Positions 22,575-29,666 of a DNA stretch of 41,164 nucleotides are shown one piece after another; within the stretch, counting starts at the first letter, position 1; each line of letters starts with the position of its first letter. Position numbers and translations under genes: made by a program. Below the pieces are notes generated by a model. It saw nothing but the letters and a program-made list of their open reading frames with translations, did not search any database and was not told where the DNA came from. The stretch is from positions 1 to 41,164 of the forward strand of contig NZ_JAAIVC010000018.1 in NCBI RefSeq assembly GCF_010975005.1. Reading direction: 5' to 3'. The stretch comes from Caulobacter sp. 17J65-9. Its GTDB lineage: Bacteria; Pseudomonadota; Alphaproteobacteria; Caulobacterales; Caulobacteraceae.

Positions 22575-24728
22575 ATGTCCGCCTGGCGCGCGTTCGGTGC
22601 GATGCCGGACTATTGGGTCGACGCCTGGCAGCGCTCGATCCTGTTCCTCGACATCCTGCGCGAGCGGGGCAACGGCTACTGGGAGCACAACGCGGCGACC
22701 GCGCCCAACGTGCTGAGCTTCGCCGCCGAGGAGCTGATCCTCGACGGCCGCAGCCTGCCCCGGCCGGTGAACTACGGCCTGGTGCGCATCAAGCCGCCGG
22801 ATGGCGTGAAGACCGACCCGGCCAAGCCGCCCTACATCGTCGTTGACCCGCGCGCCGGCCACGGCCCCGGCATCGGCGGCATGAAGCAGGACAGCGAGAT
22901 CGGCGTGGCGCTGGCCGCCGGCCACCCCTGCTATTTCATCGGCTTCCTGCCCCAGCCGGTGCCCGGCCAGACCATCGAGGACGTCTGCGAGGCGGAGGCC
23001 GCCTTCATCGCCGAGGTGGTCCGTCGCCACCCGCAGGCCGAGGGCAGGCCGGTGATCGTCGCCAATTGCCAGGCGGGCTGGCAGGTGATGATGACCGCCG
23101 CCCTCCATCCGGAGCTGACCGGACCGATCGTGCTGGCCGGCTCGCCGCTGTCCTACTGGGCCGGCGAGCGGGGCAAGAACCCGCTGCGCTATCTGGGCGG
23201 CGTGCTGGGGGGCACCTGGATGACGGCCCTGGCCGGCGACCTCGGCGACGGCGTCTTCGACGGAGCGGCCCTGGTGGCCAACTTCGAGAGCCTCGACCTG
23301 GCCAACACGTACTGGGAGAAGCCCTACAACGTCTATTCCAAGGTCGACACCGAGGGGCCGCGGTTCCTGGACTTCGAGACCTGGTGGGGCAGCCCGGTGC
23401 TGCTCAACGCGGGCGAGATGCAGTGGATCGCCGACAACCTGTTCGTCGGCAACAAGCTCTCGACGGGGGCCCTACGCACCTCGGACGGCGTGCGCATCGA
23501 CCTGCGCAACATCCGCTCGCCCGTCGTGGTGTTCTGCTCCTGGGGGGACAACATCACCCCGCCCCAGCAGGCGCTGGGCTGGATCACCGACATCTACGAC
23601 CACGAGCGCGAGATCGCCGCCAACGGCCAGACCATCGTCTACTGCCTGCACCAGACCATCGGCCACCTCGGCATCTTCGTGTCGGGCAAGGTGGCGACCA
23701 AGGAGCATCGCGAGTTCACCTCGTGCATGGACATGATCGACCTGGCGCCGCCCGGCCTCTACGAGGCGGTGATCACCGAGGTCGAGCCGGACACCGCCAA
23801 TCCCAACCTGATCGACGGGCGCTGGCTGTTCTCGCTGCAGCCGCGGACGGTGTCTGACGTGGCCGAGATCGTCGGCGAACGGGCGGACGACGACCTGCGC
23901 TTCGCGGCGGTGGCGCGGGTGTCGGAGACCAACCTGGCCCTCTACCGCAGCTTCCTGCAGCCGGCGGTGCAGGCGATGGCCACGCCGCTCTCGGCTGAAG
24001 TTCTGCGCTGGACGCATCCGAACCGGCTGCGCTTCGCGGCCTTTTCTGACGTGAACCCGCTGATGAAGCCGGTCGAAGGGCTGGCAAAGGCGGTGCGCGA
24101 AGGGCGCGAGCCGGCCGAGCCGGACAATCCGCTGGTGGCGATCGAGAAGGCGACCGCGAACTGGATCAGCGCTTCTTTGCAGGCTTACGGCCTGGCGCGT
24201 GACGCCATGACCGAGGCCGCCTTCGTCGCCGCCTACGGCGCGCGCCTGACCCAGGCCGCGGCCGGCCTCGACCGCCAGGCGCCGCGCCGGCACATCGAGC
24301 GCGACCTGGTGCGCGAGGCCGACGAGGCGCGGCTGCGCTCCGACCTGGAGCAGAAGTTCGAGATCGGCGGGCCGTCGGAGGCGGCGGCGCGGGCGCTGAT
24401 CTACGTCAACCGGCCCGGCGGCAGTTTCGACGAGCGCGGCTCGGCCATGTTCAAGGTGCTGCGCGCCGCGCAGCCGGCCGACGAACGGCTGCCCGCCGCC
24501 GAGCTGAAGGAGCTGGTCAAGGAACAGGACCTGCTGCTGCGTCTGGACGAGGAGCGCGCCATCCAGGCCATCCCCAAGCTGCTGCCGCCGGACGCCGGCC
24601 GTCGCAAGCGCGTGCTGGACGAGGTGCACGGCCTGGTCGAAGCCCGTGGACATCTGGCGGAGGAGGGGCGGCGCCGGCTGAAGCGCGTGGACGCCCTGTT
24701 CGAGATGGGAGCGGCCGGCCATGCCTGA
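22575..24728 (+). CDS. DUF3141 protein, PhaC-like alpha/beta hydrolase with cysteine nucleophile
   Basis: The protein has 717 residues. The first 380 or so residues form an alpha/beta hydrolase related to PHA synthase: the elbow is ANCQAGW with Cys165 at the nucleophile position, the acid candidate is Asp325 in CSWGDNITPP, and the base is His364 in TIGHLGIFVSGK. A Cys-Asp-His triad is the hallmark of PhaC. The C-terminal half (about 400-717) is helical and unknown. DUF3141 proteins are often encoded beside phosphotransacylase, FabI-like and acetate-kinase genes, as here. Whether it polymerises, depolymerises or transfers hydroxyacyl groups is undetermined. The start lies 1 bp after the previous stop, and the end overlaps the next gene by 8 bp. 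Confidence 0.85.
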   Translation: MSAWRAFGAMPDYWVDAWQRSILFLDILRERGNGYWEHNAATAPNVLSFAAEELILDGRSLPRPVNYGLVRIKPPDGVKTDPAKPPYIVVDPRAGHGPGIGGMKQDSEIGVALAAGHPCYFIGFLPQPVPGQTIEDVCEAEAAFIAEVVRRHPQAEGRPVIVANCQAGWQVMMTAALHPELTGPIVLAGSPLSYWAGERGKNPLRYLGGVLGGTWMTALAGDLGDGVFDGAALVANFESLDLANTYWEKPYNVYSKVDTEGPRFLDFETWWGSPVLLNAGEMQWIADNLFVGNKLSTGALRTSDGVRIDLRNIRSPVVVFCSWGDNITPPQQALGWITDIYDHEREIAANGQTIVYCLHQTIGHLGIFVSGKVATKEHREFTSCMDMIDLAPPGLYEAVITEVEPDTANPNLIDGRWLFSLQPRTVSDVAEIVGERADDDLRFAAVARVSETNLALYRSFLQPAVQAMATPLSAEVLRWTHPNRLRFAAFSDVNPLMKPVEGLAKAVREGREPAEPDNPLVAIEKATANWISASLQAYGLARDAMTEAAFVAAYGARLTQAAAGLDRQAPRRHIERDLVREADEARLRSDLEQKFEIGGPSEAAARALIYVNRPGGSFDERGSAMFKVLRAAQPADERLPAAELKELVKEQDLLLRLDEERAIQAIPKLLPPDAGRRKRVLDEVHGLVEARGHLAEEGRRRLKRVDALFEMGAAGHA

Positions 24729-25686
24729 CTCGACGGAGCCGCCGAACGGACGCCGGCACGACAAGTTCGAACGCCTGGTCGAGGTGGCCCACCGCCACCC
24801 GCCGGTCGCCACCGCCGTCGCTCATCCCTGCGACCAGGTCTCGCTGGAGAGCGCGGTCGAGGCCGCGCGGATGAAGCTGATCGCGCCGATCCTGGTCGGG
24901 CCGCAGGCGCGCATCCGCGACGTGGCCGCAAAGGGCGCGCTGGACATCGCGGGCTTCGAAATCGTCGACGCCGCCCACAGCCACGACGCCGCCGCCAAGG
25001 CGGTGGAGCTGGTCCGGGCGGGGCGGGCCGAGGCGCTGATGAAGGGCAGCCTGCACACCGACGAGCTGATGGGCGCGGTGGTCAAGCGCGAGACCGGCCT
25101 GCGCACGGCGCGGCGGATCAGCCATTGCTTCATCATGGACGTGCCCGGCCATGGCGACCCGCTGATCATCACCGACGCGGCGGTAAACGTGGCGCCGACC
25201 CTCGAGGAGAAGGTCGACATCGTCCAGAACGCCATCGACCTGGCCCACGCGATGGGCGTGGCCGAGCCGCTGGTGGCGATCCTGTCGGCCATGGAGACGG
25301 TCAATCCGAAGGTGGCCTCGACGGTCGAGGCGGCGGCGCTGTGCAAGATGGCCGAGCGCGGCCAGATCACCGGCGGCGTGCTGGACGGCCCGTTGGCGCT
25401 CGACAACGCCATCGACCCGGAAGCCGCGGCGGTCAAGAAGATCGTCTCGCCGGTGGCCGGCCGCGCCAATGTGCTGGTCGTGCCGGACCTGGAGGCTGGC
25501 AACATGCTGGCCAAGAGCCTGTCCTTCCTCGCCGGGGCCGACGCCGCCGGCATCGTGCTGGGCGCGCGGGTGCCGGTGATCCTGACCAGCCGGGCCGACG
25601 CCCTGCTGACCCGGCTGGCGTCGTGTGCGGTGGCGGTGCTGGTCGCCGCCTACAAGCGCGCCAATCCCGGCGCGGCGTTCGGCTGA
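24721..25686 (+). CDS. Phosphate acetyl/butyryltransferase
   Basis: The protein has 321 residues and belongs to the PTA_PTB family (acyl-CoA + phosphate = acyl-phosphate + CoA). Motifs include the repeated GRAEALMKGSLHTDELMGAVV, ISHCFIMDVPG, ITDAAVNVAPTLEEKVDIVQNA, GGVLDGPLALDNAI and the end segment VLVVPDLEAGNMLAKSLSFLAGADAAGIVLGARVPVILTSR. It is a single-domain short form lacking the N-terminal part of enteric Pta. It is probably partnered with the acetate kinase encoded two genes downstream. Specificity for acetyl versus longer acyl groups is not readable. Confidence 0.9.
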   Translation: MPDSTEPPNGRRHDKFERLVEVAHRHPPVATAVAHPCDQVSLESAVEAARMKLIAPILVGPQARIRDVAAKGALDIAGFEIVDAAHSHDAAAKAVELVRAGRAEALMKGSLHTDELMGAVVKRETGLRTARRISHCFIMDVPGHGDPLIITDAAVNVAPTLEEKVDIVQNAIDLAHAMGVAEPLVAILSAMETVNPKVASTVEAAALCKMAERGQITGGVLDGPLALDNAIDPEAAAVKKIVSPVAGRANVLVVPDLEAGNMLAKSLSFLAGADAAGIVLGARVPVILTSRADALLTRLASCAVAVLVAAYKRANPGAAFG

Positions 25687-25695
25687 GGGCGGGCG

Positions 25696-26475
25696 GTGGC
25701 TCAACCCGCAAGTCCCGTCCTGGCCGGGCACAAGGCGCTGATCGTCGGCGTCGCCAACGAGCACTCCATCGCCTGGGGTTGCGCCAAGGCCTTCCGCGCG
25801 GCCGGCGCCGAGCTGGCGATCACCTGGCTGAACGACAAGGCGCGCGGCTATGTCGAGCCGCTGGCCCAGGAGGTCGAGGCCCAGATCACCGCGCCGCTGG
25901 ACGTCTCCGTCCCCGGCCAACTGGAGGCGGTGTTCGACCTGGTCCGCGAGCGCTGGGGCCGGCTGGACAGCCTGGTCCACTCCATCGCCTTCGCGCCCAA
26001 GGAGGACCTGCAGGGCGGCCTGCTGGACTGCTCGGCCGAGGGCTTCGCCAAGGCGATGGACGTCTCCTGCCACTCGTTCGTGCGGATGGCGAAGCTGGCC
26101 GCGCCGCTGATAACCGAGGGCGGGACCCTGTTCGCCATGAGCTACTACGGGGCCGGCCGGGTGGTGCCCAACTACAACGTCATGGGCCCGGTGAAGGCGG
26201 CGCTGGAGGCGGCCTGCCGCTACCTGGCCTACGAGCTGGGCGACGCCGGCATCCGGGTGCACGCGATCTCGCCAGGGCCGCTGAAGACGCGCGCCGCCTC
26301 GGGCCTGAAAGACTTCGAGCTGATGCTGAACGAGGCGGCCCAGAAGGCCCCGCTGGGCGAGCTGGTCGACGTCGACGACGTGGGCTCGGCCTGCGCCTTC
26401 CTGGCCACCGACTACGCCCGCCGGATCACCGGCGGGACCATCTACGTCGACGGCGGCGCCAACATCGTCGCCTAG
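25696..26475 (+). CDS. Enoyl-ACP reductase FabI-like protein
   Basis: The protein has 259 residues from a GTG start preceded by a GAGGGCGG ribosome site. It is an atypical short-chain dehydrogenase of the FabI class: cofactor motif GVANEHSIAWG, SIAFAPKEDL, and the catalytic set Tyr150, Tyr160, Met163 and Lys167 in SYYGAGRVVPNYNVMGPVKAALE, matching E. coli Tyr146, Tyr156, Met159 and Lys163. It reduces trans-2-enoyl thioesters with NAD(P)H. Linkage to phosphotransacylase and acetate kinase, rather than to fatty acid synthesis genes, suggests a paralogue with a metabolic role distinct from the essential FabI. Gaps are 9 bp before and 20 bp after. Confidence 0.88.
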   Translation: MAQPASPVLAGHKALIVGVANEHSIAWGCAKAFRAAGAELAITWLNDKARGYVEPLAQEVEAQITAPLDVSVPGQLEAVFDLVRERWGRLDSLVHSIAFAPKEDLQGGLLDCSAEGFAKAMDVSCHSFVRMAKLAAPLITEGGTLFAMSYYGAGRVVPNYNVMGPVKAALEAACRYLAYELGDAGIRVHAISPGPLKTRAASGLKDFELMLNEAAQKAPLGELVDVDDVGSACAFLATDYARRITGGTIYVDGGANIVA

Positions 26476-26495
26476 AGGGCGCAGGAGCGACGACC

Positions 26496-27674
26496 ATGGA
26501 AGGACGCATCGCGGTCCTCAACGCCGGCTCCTCGAGCATCAAGTTCGCCCTCTACGAGGCCGGCGGGGGCGACCAGCTGTTCCGCGGCAAGGTCGAGGGC
26601 ATCGGCGTGAACCCGCGCCTGAATATCTCCGACGGCCAGGGCGAGACCGTCGCCGAGCGCAGCTGGCCGGCTGCGGGCTTCGACCACGCGGCGGCGACCC
26701 ACGCCCTGCTGGAGACGGCCGTCGAACTGAACCGGCACGTGCCGGTGGCGGGCATCGGCCACCGGGTGGTGCACGGCGGCACCGCCTACGTCGACCCGGT
26801 GCGGGTGGATGCGAAGGTGATGACCGACCTCGCCGCCTTGTGCCCGCTGGCCCCGCTGCACCAGCCGCACAACCTGGCCGCCATCCAGGCGATCATGGAC
26901 GCCGCGCCGCAGATTCCGCAGGTCGCGTGCTTCGACACCGCCTTCCACCGTCGTCAGCCGCACCTGGCCCAGCTCTACGCCCTGCCGCGCGAGATCACCG
27001 ACGCCGGCGTTCGCCGCTACGGCTTCCACGGCCTGTCCTACGAGTATGTCACGCAGCGCCTGCCCGAGGTCGCGCCCGAGCTGGCGAAGGGCCGGGTGGT
27101 GATCGCCCACCTCGGCAACGGGGCCAGCCTGTGCGCGGTGAAGGACAGCCGCAGCGTCGCCAACACCATGGGCTTCACGGCGGTCGAAGGCCTGATGATG
27201 GGCACCCGCAGCGGGTCTCTCGACCCCGGCGTGCTGATCTACCTGATGGACCAGTACGGGATGGACGCCCGCGCTCTGGAGGACCTGATCTACAAGCGCT
27301 CGGGCCTGCTGGGCGTGTCGGGGGTGTCGTCCGACATGCGCGCGCTGCGGGCGTCCCACGATCCGGCGGCGGCCGAGGCGGTGGCCCTGTTCGTCTACCG
27401 GATCGTGCGCGAGATCGGCTCGATGGCCGCCGCGCTGGGCGGCGTCGACGGGCTGATCTTCACCGCCGGCATCGGCGAGAACGACGCCGCCGCGCGGGCC
27501 GAGATCGCCGCCGGCTGCGCCTGGCTGGGCGTGGAGCTGGACGCGGCGCGCAACGCCGCCGCGGCGGGACGGATCAGCGGCGCTGGTTCGAAGGTTTCCG
27601 CCTGGGTCGTGCCCACCGACGAAGAGCGCATGGTCGCGCGTCACACGTCGGCGGTGCTGGCCCGGGAGCGCTAG
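26496..27674 (+). CDS. ackA: Acetate kinase
   Basis: The protein has 392 residues. It interconverts acyl-phosphate plus ADP and carboxylate plus ATP. The ASKHA fold is clear: LNAGSSSIKFAL at the start, HRVVHGG, FDTAFH, YGFHGLSYEYV, HLGNGASLCAV, MGTRSGSLDPG and FTAGIGEN. The start ATG has GGAG upstream. With the upstream phosphotransacylase it forms the substrate-level phosphorylation pair. The last stop is 3 bp from the polyphosphate kinase start, so ATP made here and polyphosphate metabolism may be coupled. Confidence 0.94.
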   Translation: MEGRIAVLNAGSSSIKFALYEAGGGDQLFRGKVEGIGVNPRLNISDGQGETVAERSWPAAGFDHAAATHALLETAVELNRHVPVAGIGHRVVHGGTAYVDPVRVDAKVMTDLAALCPLAPLHQPHNLAAIQAIMDAAPQIPQVACFDTAFHRRQPHLAQLYALPREITDAGVRRYGFHGLSYEYVTQRLPEVAPELAKGRVVIAHLGNGASLCAVKDSRSVANTMGFTAVEGLMMGTRSGSLDPGVLIYLMDQYGMDARALEDLIYKRSGLLGVSGVSSDMRALRASHDPAAAEAVALFVYRIVREIGSMAAALGGVDGLIFTAGIGENDAAARAEIAAGCAWLGVELDAARNAAAAGRISGAGSKVSAWVVPTDEERMVARHTSAVLARER

Positions 27675-27677
27675 GCC

Positions 27678-28478
27678 ATGGGCAAGAAGTCCGGCGACAA
27701 GCCGAAGAAGCTCAGCCGCGACGAGTACGAGGCGGAGCTGGAGAAGCTGCAGGTCGAGCTCTGCCACCTGCAGGCCTGGGTGCAGTCGACCGGCGCGCGC
27801 GTCGTCATCGTGTTCGAAGGCCGCGACGCCGCCGGCAAGGGCGGGCTGATCAAGGCCATCACCGAACGGGTCAGCCCGCGGGTGTTCCGGGTCGCGGCCC
27901 TGCCGGCGCCCTCCGACCGGGAGAAGTCGCAGCTCTTCATCCAGCGCTATCTGCAGTACTTCCCGGCCGCCGGCGAAATCGTGCTGTTCGACCGCAGCTG
28001 GTACAACCGCGCCGGCGTCGAATACGTCATGGGCTTCTGCACCGAGAAGCAGCGCGACCGCTTCCTGGAGCTGACGCCCCAGGTCGAGCAGTGGGTGATC
28101 GAGTCCGGCATTCAGCTGATCAAGCTGTGGCTGGAGGTCGGCATGGACGAGCAGGAGCGCCGCTTCCAGGCGCGGATCACCGACCCGCTGCGCCAGTGGA
28201 AGCTCAGCCCCATGGACCTGAGCGCGTATGAGAAGTGGTACGCCTATTCGAAGGCGCGCGACCGCATGCTGGAGGCCACCGACAAGGACGCGTCGCCCTG
28301 GTGGATCCTGCATTCCGACGACAAGAAGCGGGCCCGGCTGAACGGCATCCGCCACATCCTGTCGCTGATCCCCTACGAGAAGCCCAAGCGCGCCGAGGTC
28401 GAGCTGCCGAAGCGCTCCAAGAAGGGCGAGTACGACGACGAACTACGCGACCGCCGGTTCGTCGCCGAACGGTACTGA
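27678..28478 (+). CDS. ppk2: Polyphosphate kinase 2, class I
   Basis: The protein has 266 residues, matching one-domain class I PPK2. Walker A is FEGRDAAGKGG (46-56), Walker B is FDRSWYNRAGVE, and KLWLEVGMDEQERRFQARITDP, WKLSPMDL and the lid region follow. Such enzymes transfer phosphate between polyphosphate and nucleoside diphosphates, most often making ATP or GTP. It is the last gene of the operon. The gene after it is convergent (AraC-type, 5 bp between stop codons), which bounds the operon. Confidence 0.93.
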   Translation: MGKKSGDKPKKLSRDEYEAELEKLQVELCHLQAWVQSTGARVVIVFEGRDAAGKGGLIKAITERVSPRVFRVAALPAPSDREKSQLFIQRYLQYFPAAGEIVLFDRSWYNRAGVEYVMGFCTEKQRDRFLELTPQVEQWVIESGIQLIKLWLEVGMDEQERRFQARITDPLRQWKLSPMDLSAYEKWYAYSKARDRMLEATDKDASPWWILHSDDKKRARLNGIRHILSLIPYEKPKRAEVELPKRSKKGEYDDELRDRRFVAERY

Positions 28479-28483
28479 GACGC

Positions 28484-29500
28484 TCAGGCGCAGGCGGCGC
28501 GGGCGCCCGGATCGGTGCGCAGCTGGCGCGGCGACAGGCCGAACCAGCGGCGGCAGCTGCGGGTGAAGGCCGACGGCTCCGCGTAGCCGAGCAGGGCGCT
28601 CACCTGGGACAGCGGCAGCTCCGGCTGAGCCAGATAGCGGAGCGCCAGCATCCGCCGCGCGTCGTCGCGCAGGTCCTCGAAACTGGCCCCCTCGTCCTTC
28701 AGGCGCCGCTGCAAGGTGCGCGGCTGCATTCCCAGGGCGGCGGCGACCTCGAGGTGCGTGCAGCGGTCGGCGCTGAGCATCCGCTCGGCCAGGGTGCGCA
28801 CCTGCGCCGCCAGGCGCCCCGCCGGGGCGGGGAAGGTGGCCTCGAGATAGCCGGCGGCGATCTGGTGCAGCTGCGCGTCGCGGCGCGACACTGGCGCTGC
28901 GAGGTCCTCGGCGTTCACCACGATCGCGTCTTCCGCCGCCTCGAACCGCACCGGCGCGCCGAAAAAGTCGGCGTAGGTCGCCGTGGTCGGCCGGTGGCGG
29001 AACCGCACGTCGAGCGCGCGCAGGCGTCCGTCCGAAAGCATGCCGAGGATGCGTCGCAGCAGACCGACATGGGCCTCGATCGCCTGGCGGTGCGGCCCCA
29101 GACGCGGCAGCAGCAGGTTCAGCTTGACCATGACCCGCGTCGGCGTCTCGCCCGGCAGCAGTTCCAGCTGGACGGCAGGCGCGTGGGTGTAGAGGTACTT
29201 GTCAGCGCACCGCAGGGCTTCGCCGACGGTGGGCGCGTTTCTGACGGCGACCGCCATCGGCCCGAGCACGTCGATGTCCTGCTCGGCCGCCAGCCGCAGG
29301 CCGAAGTCGGGGCAGGCGAGCGTCATGGCCGCCCGCTCCAGGGCGTGCACGAGGGCGCGGTGCGAGATGAAGGCGTGTGGATCGGCCATGCTGGCTGGGT
29401 CGATGTGCGCTTCGGCGAGCAGGCGGGCGGGATCGCCGCCGAGCTGTCGGACGAGCTCGTTAAATCCCCGGGCGCAGTCGGCGCGCACCATCAAGCTCAT
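28484..29500 (-). CDS. AraC-family transcriptional regulator
   Basis: The protein has 338 residues from the ATG at 29500, preceded by AGGGGGAA; further upstream frame is antisense to the TonB receptor. The N-terminal part is the arabinose-binding-type domain found in the ArgR/OruR-like AraC group (about 20-200). The C-terminal double helix-turn-helix (about 235-330) contains LEVAAALGMQPRTLQRRLKDEG and SQVSALLGYAEPSAFTRSCRRWFGLSPRQLR. It is divergent from the TonB receptor, so it probably controls that gene and perhaps the downstream oxidation genes. Direct repeats in the gap fit an AraC binding site. The inducer is unknown. Confidence 0.9.
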   Translation of the reverse strand: MSLMVRADCARGFNELVRQLGGDPARLLAEAHIDPASMADPHAFISHRALVHALERAAMTLACPDFGLRLAAEQDIDVLGPMAVAVRNAPTVGEALRCADKYLYTHAPAVQLELLPGETPTRVMVKLNLLLPRLGPHRQAIEAHVGLLRRILGMLSDGRLRALDVRFRHRPTTATYADFFGAPVRFEAAEDAIVVNAEDLAAPVSRRDAQLHQIAAGYLEATFPAPAGRLAAQVRTLAERMLSADRCTHLEVAAALGMQPRTLQRRLKDEGASFEDLRDDARRMLALRYLAQPELPLSQVSALLGYAEPSAFTRSCRRWFGLSPRQLRTDPGARAACA

Positions 29501-29522
29501 CGCGTTTCCCCCTGCGGGCGAG

Positions 29523-29574
29523 ATGCGACAATAGTCGCTGGCTCGCTGTCGCATGAAGATAACTTTCTGTCGCG
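29523..29574. promoter_or_regulatory. Candidate AraC-type operator (inverted and direct repeats)
   Basis: ATGCGACA (29523-29530) and TGTCGCAT (29547-29554) form a perfect inverted repeat. TGTCGC recurs at 29568-29573, 21 bp after its first copy, which is two helical turns and the usual spacing of AraC-type half-sites. The site lies in the 166-bp gap between the regulator and the TonB receptor. Confidence 0.5.
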
Positions 29575-29666
29575 CCCCGGCAAGACGCGCCTGCGTCGCC
29601 GTAACTAGCCTCCTTCCCTGAGCCCCGTCGGGAATCCGAAGAAGAGCGGGGTCGTCGGGGGAAGAC

